Shown here: positions 60,081-64,000 of the stretch, piece by piece
Layout of the letters: each line of letters opens with the position of its first letter
Numbering within the stretch: position 1 is the stretch's first letter
Origin: JAAGZL01 sp050291725
GTDB lineage: Bacteria > Pseudomonadota > Gammaproteobacteria > Chromatiales > Chromatiaceae
Direction of reading: 5' to 3'
DNA length: 64,000 bases
NCBI GenBank assembly: GCA_050291725.1
Contig: JBNKKH010000028.1
Span: 1 to 64,000, forward strand
The notes under the pieces: generated by a model
Told to the model about the DNA's origin: nothing
What the model saw: only the letters and a program-made list of their open reading frames with translations
Database searches by the model: none
Translations under genes and position numbers: made by a program

Positions 60081-61514
60081 CTAACGAGCAGGACCTATAA
60101 ACACACTTTCCCTAGAGTGTTTAAATTCCTTGTTTTCGCCATCAATGCCATCTACATGAAAGATAACCGGAGAAGACTCTGCCTTAAGATCCTTTTTCGG
60201 AACACTGATAAATACAGTTTTCGGATGGACAGACCCAGATAAAACCTTAAATTCATGCTCAGCACCTGCCAACTTCAGATTATCCAGACCTGATGCACTG
60301 ATCTTAACAGTCATATCTGTTGTTGTTTTATTCAACACTTTCAAGGTGTATTTATTACGGATAGAGCCATCACTCTCCACCACAAATAGAGGCAACCTTG
60401 AGTGCAGCACCTTTAGTTCAACCGCATCCAGTGAGCCAAGTCCAAGAGAAATACCAATCAATGCAATAGTCAGGATCGTAGTATAGATCAACACTCTTGG
60501 ACGTTTAAAAATAGGCGGATTTTCCCTTCCTTCCAACTCATCCAGTGATGCATATCTAACTAGGCCTTTGGGAAGATTAACCTTTTCCATAACGGAATCA
60601 CATGCATCGATACATAGTCCGCACATGATACAGCCTTCCTGTTGTCCGTAACGAATGTCTACGCCAGTCGGACAAACTGCAATACACTGGTTACAATCTA
60701 CACAATCTCCTTGAGCACTATCATCATCACCTTTTTTGCGCCTTCCTCTTGGCTCACCTCGATTAAAATCATAGGTTGGAACAACTGTAGTTTGATCTAC
60801 CATTACACCTTGCAGCCTGGCATAGGGGCAGAGCCAGAAACATACCTGCTCACGTAGATATCCGGCGAGAATATAGGTTCCGAAGAAAAACATGATAATG
60901 GTTATCATGGCTGAACTAGATAGGTCCAACCGCAGGTTAAATAGATCATCCCACAACTGATAAGCATCGCTAAACCAGGCAACAAAGCTAATACCGGTGA
61001 GGGCAGCAATAACCATCCAGAGAAAATGCTTGGTAGCTTTTATACCTATTTTTTTAAGTCCCCACGGTGCTTTTTCCAGCTTACGGCGCTTCACTGGTGG
61101 GCCTTCCAACTTATTCTCTATCCAGGTGAAGATATCTGTCCATACCGTTTGGAAGCAGAAGTAGCCACAGTAGGCGCGTCCGATTGTTGCTGTCACCACT
61201 GCTAGAAGAATGGCGAAAAACAGCAACATCAGGGAGAGCATCCAAAAATCCTGGGGTAGCACAGTTATACTGAATATATGGAACTTGCGATTTGGAATAT
61301 CAAACAGTACCGCTTGCCGATCACCTAGGCGCAGATAGGGACCAAAAAAGAATATTAACCAAACAGAAGCAGTGGCCCATTTAATGTTACGCCATTTACC
61401 AGTGATACGCTTAGCGTGAATAGTCTCATCACCAGTATTGATTGCAAAATGCCCAGCCTCTTCATATATTTCATCAAATGCTGCACTATTATTTTGTTTC
61501 TGATCACTGCTCAC
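60081..61514 (-). CDS. ccoG: cbb3 oxidase accessory iron-sulfur protein CcoG
   Basis: A 477-residue membrane ferredoxin-like protein (RdxA/FixG). Five membrane helices are predicted. YCGYFCFQTVW and CFWLCPYARLQG are conserved Cys motifs, and two ferredoxin clusters read CVDCNQCIAVCP and CIMCGLCIDACD. A C-terminal Ig-like domain completes the family layout. It is thought to reduce copper for CcoN assembly. The start is GTG with GGAG eight bases ahead. Confidence 0.95.
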   Translation of the reverse strand: MSSDQKQNNSAAFDEIYEEAGHFAINTGDETIHAKRITGKWRNIKWATASVWLIFFFGPYLRLGDRQAVLFDIPNRKFHIFSITVLPQDFWMLSLMLLFFAILLAVVTATIGRAYCGYFCFQTVWTDIFTWIENKLEGPPVKRRKLEKAPWGLKKIGIKATKHFLWMVIAALTGISFVAWFSDAYQLWDDLFNLRLDLSSSAMITIIMFFFGTYILAGYLREQVCFWLCPYARLQGVMVDQTTVVPTYDFNRGEPRGRRKKGDDDSAQGDCVDCNQCIAVCPTGVDIRYGQQEGCIMCGLCIDACDSVMEKVNLPKGLVRYASLDELEGRENPPIFKRPRVLIYTTILTIALIGISLGLGSLDAVELKVLHSRLPLFVVESDGSIRNKYTLKVLNKTTTDMTVKISASGLDNLKLAGAEHEFKVLSGSVHPKTVFISVPKKDLKAESSPVIFHVDGIDGENKEFKHSRESVFIGPAR

Positions 61515-61826
61515 GTAGGGATCTCCTAATAAACCAATTTGCCACTCAGTCTAATAACAGCAAGGGACTGAACCATTCAATCCGGGCAGTCTACCCAATT
61601 TATACCCTTATCCCAATGAGTATTCTCAACCAAGAATAAATATTAATTAGGTAAAACAGGGCAGAATTATTAGCCCTTTCTATTTCAATGTAAAACTGAA
61701 CTAACCGGAAGAAAATAAATAAAAATTAACTGCACTATTCGCGCTAAATAAGTGCCTATACACTGAGCCACTATAGCGTGAAGATCACATACTCTTCAAT
61801 GCCTATTGTTACAATAATATCCTGAT
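61515..61826. other. Intergenic region between the two cbb3 gene groups
   Basis: An AT-rich stretch of 312 bp without a gene, between ccoG and the terminator of the ccoNOQP group. On the minus strand a -10-like TATAAA (61599-61604) lies ahead of ccoG. A dyad TGAG-N4-CTCA at 61617-61628 lies near it but fits the FNR consensus poorly (7 of 10). Nothing else is evident. Confidence 0.4.
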
Positions 61827-61855
61827 AAAAAAGGGGAACCATAAGGCCCCCCTTT
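61827..61855 (-). terminator. Terminator of the cbb3 structural operon
   Basis: Read on the minus strand, AAAGGGGGGCC-TTAT-GGTTCCCCTTT forms an 11-bp stem with two G-U pairs, followed directly by further T residues. It lies 27 bp past the stop of the 39-residue membrane peptide, ending the ccoN-to-small-peptide transcript and separating it from ccoG. Confidence 0.85.
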
Positions 61856-61881
61856 CTTACTAGAACATAGGTTCTTATCTG

Positions 61882-62001
61882 CTACTTTTCAGCATCCTTA
61901 TTCATCAGACCTTTAACCTTGAAGCCAAGGTATATAACAATAACAGCACTGATGACCGCTGATAGTATTGAACCCCAAACTACCGCATCAAAATTAAGCA
62001 T
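61882..62001 (-). CDS. 39-residue membrane peptide, possible CcoM-like cbb3 subunit
   Basis: A short ORF between ccoP and the operon terminator. AGAGGTG lies six bases before its ATG. One hydrophobic helix (about 6-26, VVWGSILSAVISAVIVIYLG) is followed by a basic, Lys-rich tail (KVKGLMNKDAEK). Size and layout resemble the small extra subunit CcoM of Pseudomonas stutzeri cbb3 oxidase and other single-helix oxidase peptides. It could stabilise the complex. Sequence identity to CcoM cannot be judged by eye. It lies 72 bp downstream of ccoP with no terminator between. Confidence 0.7.
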   Translation of the reverse strand: MLNFDAVVWGSILSAVISAVIVIYLGFKVKGLMNKDAEK

Positions 62002-62073
62002 AATCTTCACCTCTTTTTACCTATTCTTAAGAAAACGAATTTTCTTACTTGGTATTACCGGAAGAATCAGGCC

Positions 62074-62973
62074 TTACTGACCTCCACCAAACTTGTAGAC
62101 GTATACGGCCAACTTCTTGATGTCGTCATCTGAAAGCCTTTTACCAAATGTAGGCATTTCAGCTTCGCGGGTTTTTGGATCATTAGCAGCATTCACACCA
62201 TGCATAATGGTGTACTTGGCACTAGCTAGCTTATCAGGCTCATTAAAACGCCAAACTGAATCTGTCAGGTTAGCTGAACCGAGGGCATGCATACCTTTAG
62301 CATCCATACCGTGACATGCTACACAACCCTTTGAGGTAAACAGTGCCTTGCCAGCAGGGTCATCTTTACCTTCACTCAAACCAACTACGTATGCCGCCAG
62401 AGCATCAATCTCAGCTTCAGACAAAATACCTGCATGAGCAGTCATGCCTGCAGAAGGGATCTTTGCATTAGGTCCACGGCCATTAGTGATGGTCTGAACG
62501 ATAGTCTCAATGTTACCACCCCACAGCCAGTCATTATCAACCAGCACAGGAAAACCAACGGTTCCCTGACCAGCAGAGCCATGACAAGCAGCACAGTTAT
62601 CACCAAACAGTACCTTACCAGCACCAGCTCCGTCGCCGTGACTGATATAGTTAGCTAGCTCTTCGTCGGCCAAGATCTGCTTGGCACTCATGCCAGCAAT
62701 CCTGTCCTCAAAAGGAGCTCGCACTGCCTCAACCTCAGCAACGCCTTTTTTGTACTCGGTCATCTGAGTCCAATCTGTCATACCCTTGTTGTAGCCTACA
62801 CCTTGGAAGGTTGGCCACTGTGGGTAGATAATGCCATAGCCCATAATAAAGGCAATTGACGCGTAGAAGCACAGCATCCACCATGCTGGTGGCGGGTTAG
62901 ACGCTTCGCAGAGGTTATCGTCCCAGACGTGCCCTGTTGTTGCTTCACCCGGAAATGGATTATTTTCCGCCAT
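62074..62973 (-). CDS. ccoP: cbb3 oxidase di-haem subunit CcoP
   Basis: A 299-residue membrane-anchored c-type cytochrome that receives electrons and passes them to CcoO. An N-terminal membrane helix (WWMLCFYASIAFIMGYGIIY) precedes two haem-c domains with CAACH and CVACH and downstream Met ligands (SAGMTAH, EMPTFGK). The conserved HVWDDNLCEASNPPPAWW opening is present. It follows ccoQ by 1 bp. Confidence 0.96.
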   Translation of the reverse strand: MAENNPFPGEATTGHVWDDNLCEASNPPPAWWMLCFYASIAFIMGYGIIYPQWPTFQGVGYNKGMTDWTQMTEYKKGVAEVEAVRAPFEDRIAGMSAKQILADEELANYISHGDGAGAGKVLFGDNCAACHGSAGQGTVGFPVLVDNDWLWGGNIETIVQTITNGRGPNAKIPSAGMTAHAGILSEAEIDALAAYVVGLSEGKDDPAGKALFTSKGCVACHGMDAKGMHALGSANLTDSVWRFNEPDKLASAKYTIMHGVNAANDPKTREAEMPTFGKRLSDDDIKKLAVYVYKFGGGQ

Positions 62974-62974
62974 T

Positions 62975-63172
62975 TTATTCTCCAGTATTCACTTGTTCGT
63001 CGTCTATCGGAATATTTTTATTCGACTCCATACCCTTATTTTTGGGCATGAGGACGTAGATATATAGTCCGAGCATCAGAAAGAAGATTACGACCGTAAT
63101 TATGGTACCTATCCAGTCGTTGGTGGTCATAGCCTCCCAATCTGTATGAAAGTATTCGATCAAACTACTCAC
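62975..63172 (-). CDS. ccoQ: cbb3 oxidase subunit CcoQ
   Basis: A 65-residue single-helix subunit that stabilises the oxidase. The helix is WIGTIITVVIFFLMLGLYIYV, followed by MPKNKGMESNKNIP, a typical polar tail. The frame extends to an ATG at 63190 inside ccoO, but a GTG at 63172 with AAGG six bases ahead gives the usual size. Either way it overlaps the ccoO 3' end. Confidence 0.88.
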   Translation of the reverse strand: MSSLIEYFHTDWEAMTTNDWIGTIITVVIFFLMLGLYIYVLMPKNKGMESNKNIPIDDEQVNTGE

Positions 63173-63857
63173 GATATACCTTGTTCTCATCTATTTTAGC
63201 CATGGTACCAAGCACCTGGAGGAAAGCCACTACAGCATCCTCTTCGGTCTTGCCAGCCAGCCATTTAGGTGAGTTCTCAATGTCAGCATCGGTGTAAGGT
63301 ACACCCACCATCCGCATGCCAGCCATATGAGCCTTCATCCTATTCTCGTCGAGCATCTGATGCTGCAGCCATGGGTAGTTAGGCATTACGGACTCTGGTA
63401 CAACTGAGCGTGGCGCACGCAGATGCTTGCGGTGCCAGTTGTTAGAGTACTTGCCGCCAAGGCGAGCAATATCAGGACCGGTACGCTTGGAACCCCACTG
63501 GAACGGATGGTCATACATAGACTCTGAAGCCAATGAGTAGTGACCATAACGCTCTTTCTCATCACGGAACGGACGAATCATCTGTGAATGACAAAGATAG
63601 CAACCCTCTTTGCGATAGATGAAACGACCATACAGCTCTAAAGGTGTGTATGGACGCACACCATCTCCAGGCTTATGGTCAGCCAGGGTCTGCCCTTCAG
63701 CACGATCCCAGACGATCTCTGGGTACTTGTTGTACTCCATGGTGTCATCGATAATGAACAGCGGCACGATCTCCACGATACCACCGACGGTCAGGACCAT
63801 TGCCAAAATGATGGCAAACCCCGCTATGTTTTTCTCTAATTTCTCTTGAAAAGCCAT
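63165..63857 (-). CDS. ccoO: cbb3 oxidase mono-haem subunit CcoO
   Basis: A 230-residue c-type cytochrome subunit. The N-terminal membrane helix is FAIILAMVLTVGGIVEIVPL. The haem site is GCYLCHSQMIRP, and SKRTGPDIARLGGKYSNNWH and ESVMPNYPWL (Met ligand) are conserved. It follows ccoN by 17 bp and precedes ccoQ in the ccoNOQP order. Confidence 0.96.
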   Translation of the reverse strand: MAFQEKLEKNIAGFAIILAMVLTVGGIVEIVPLFIIDDTMEYNKYPEIVWDRAEGQTLADHKPGDGVRPYTPLELYGRFIYRKEGCYLCHSQMIRPFRDEKERYGHYSLASESMYDHPFQWGSKRTGPDIARLGGKYSNNWHRKHLRAPRSVVPESVMPNYPWLQHQMLDENRMKAHMAGMRMVGVPYTDADIENSPKWLAGKTEEDAVVAFLQVLGTMAKIDENKVYRE

Positions 63858-63874
63858 GTCAATTTTCCTCTAAC

Positions 63875-64000
63875 TTAGGCTGCTGCAGCGCGAGCTTCAG
63901 CAACACTGCCCTGGGAAATGGATTTAGCGGCAGTCATTACTACGTTAACAGCCATTATAAAAGCGCCGATAAAGAAGATACCGCCGCCTACCAGACGCAT
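63875..64000 (-). CDS. ccoN: cbb3 oxidase catalytic subunit CcoN, 3' end only
   Basis: The last 41 codons of ccoN are present; the rest is beyond the window. The visible part is the final membrane helix and tail (RLVGGGIFFIGAFIMAVNVV, then MTAAKSISQGSVAEARAAAA and the stop). Identification rests on this helix and on position directly before ccoO. Confidence 0.88.
   Translation of the reverse strand: MRLVGGGIFFIGAFIMAVNVVMTAAKSISQGSVAEARAAAA

Noticed and set aside
61616..61629. FNR-like dyad TTGAGAATACTCAT (minus strand) before ccoG
   Set aside because: Only 7 of 10 consensus bases match, and the centre would lie about 30 bp from the likely start, not at -41.5. The dyad is recorded only as part of the intergenic entry.

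Overview
The window looks like chromosome of a free-living or symbiotic gammaproteobacterium with microaerobic, probably sulfur-linked metabolism. The evidence is a complete maturation set and most of the structural operon of a cbb3 oxidase, two FNR-type regulators, an ETHE1-like persulfide dioxygenase, a DsrC/TusE-like protein, rubrerythrin and rubredoxin, and classic gammaproteobacterial gene strings (rpoS-nlpD-yqaA-pcm-surE, truD-ispF-ispD-ftsB-eno-kdsA-pyrG, dnaQ-rnhA). Genes are densely packed on both strands. I see no rRNA, tRNA, CRISPR array, transposase or phage gene, so this is mostly core chromosome with a few accessory inserts. The genus cannot be fixed from the sequence alone.

Layout. 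1-2119: end of a PAP2 phosphatase gene, a TatD-type hydrolase and tcdA, read together. 2382-2936: a lone exosortase-type secreted protein. 3057-8962: an unknown envelope protein, a periplasmic-sensor diguanylate cyclase, aconitase and a ferritin-like protein. The cyclase gene sits between imperfect direct repeats of about 125 bp. Each repeat joins the tail of acnA to the head of the unknown gene, which looks like a scar of insertion. 9244-15727: a tightly overlapping seven-gene operon on the minus strand (thermostable-haemolysin-family protein, acyl-CoA ligase-like enzyme, haem-oxygenase-like di-iron protein, short-chain dehydrogenase, TPR protein, QseB/QseC-type regulator pair). It has an OmpR-family-like direct repeat in front of it and looks like a lipid-derived product pathway with its own sensor. 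It is the best candidate here for an undescribed system.

16281-23444 is an oxidative and sulfide stress island: persulfide dioxygenase, oxyR with an operator-like site, rubrerythrin, GlpC-like iron-sulfur protein, DUF3501 protein, sodB, tpx, bcp, nhaA. 23494-27740 holds a chemoreceptor and a Kef-type K+/H+ antiporter with its oxidoreductase subunit. 27915-29818 encodes ferredoxin-NADP reductase, a sterol-desaturase-family membrane hydroxylase and a 53-residue rubredoxin. 29862-32124 is ilvBN, preceded by a valine-rich leader peptide and transcription attenuator. It is followed by a heptanucleotide tandem repeat and a cupin regulator.

32827-45887 carries a canonical FNR, then rpoS through pyrG with a Smr protein, a DsrC-like protein lacking its terminal cysteine, and a DUF4405 membrane protein. 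46107-56813 holds a second FNR-like gene behind an FNR box, dnaQ, rnhA, a methyltransferase, mltD and several envelope or periplasmic proteins. 56827-64000 is the cbb3 region on the minus strand: ccoN (partial), ccoO, ccoQ, ccoP, a 39-residue membrane peptide and a terminator, then ccoG, ccoH, ccoI and ccoS. The FNR paralogues, respiratory genes and peroxide or persulfide defences together suggest life at an oxic-anoxic interface.
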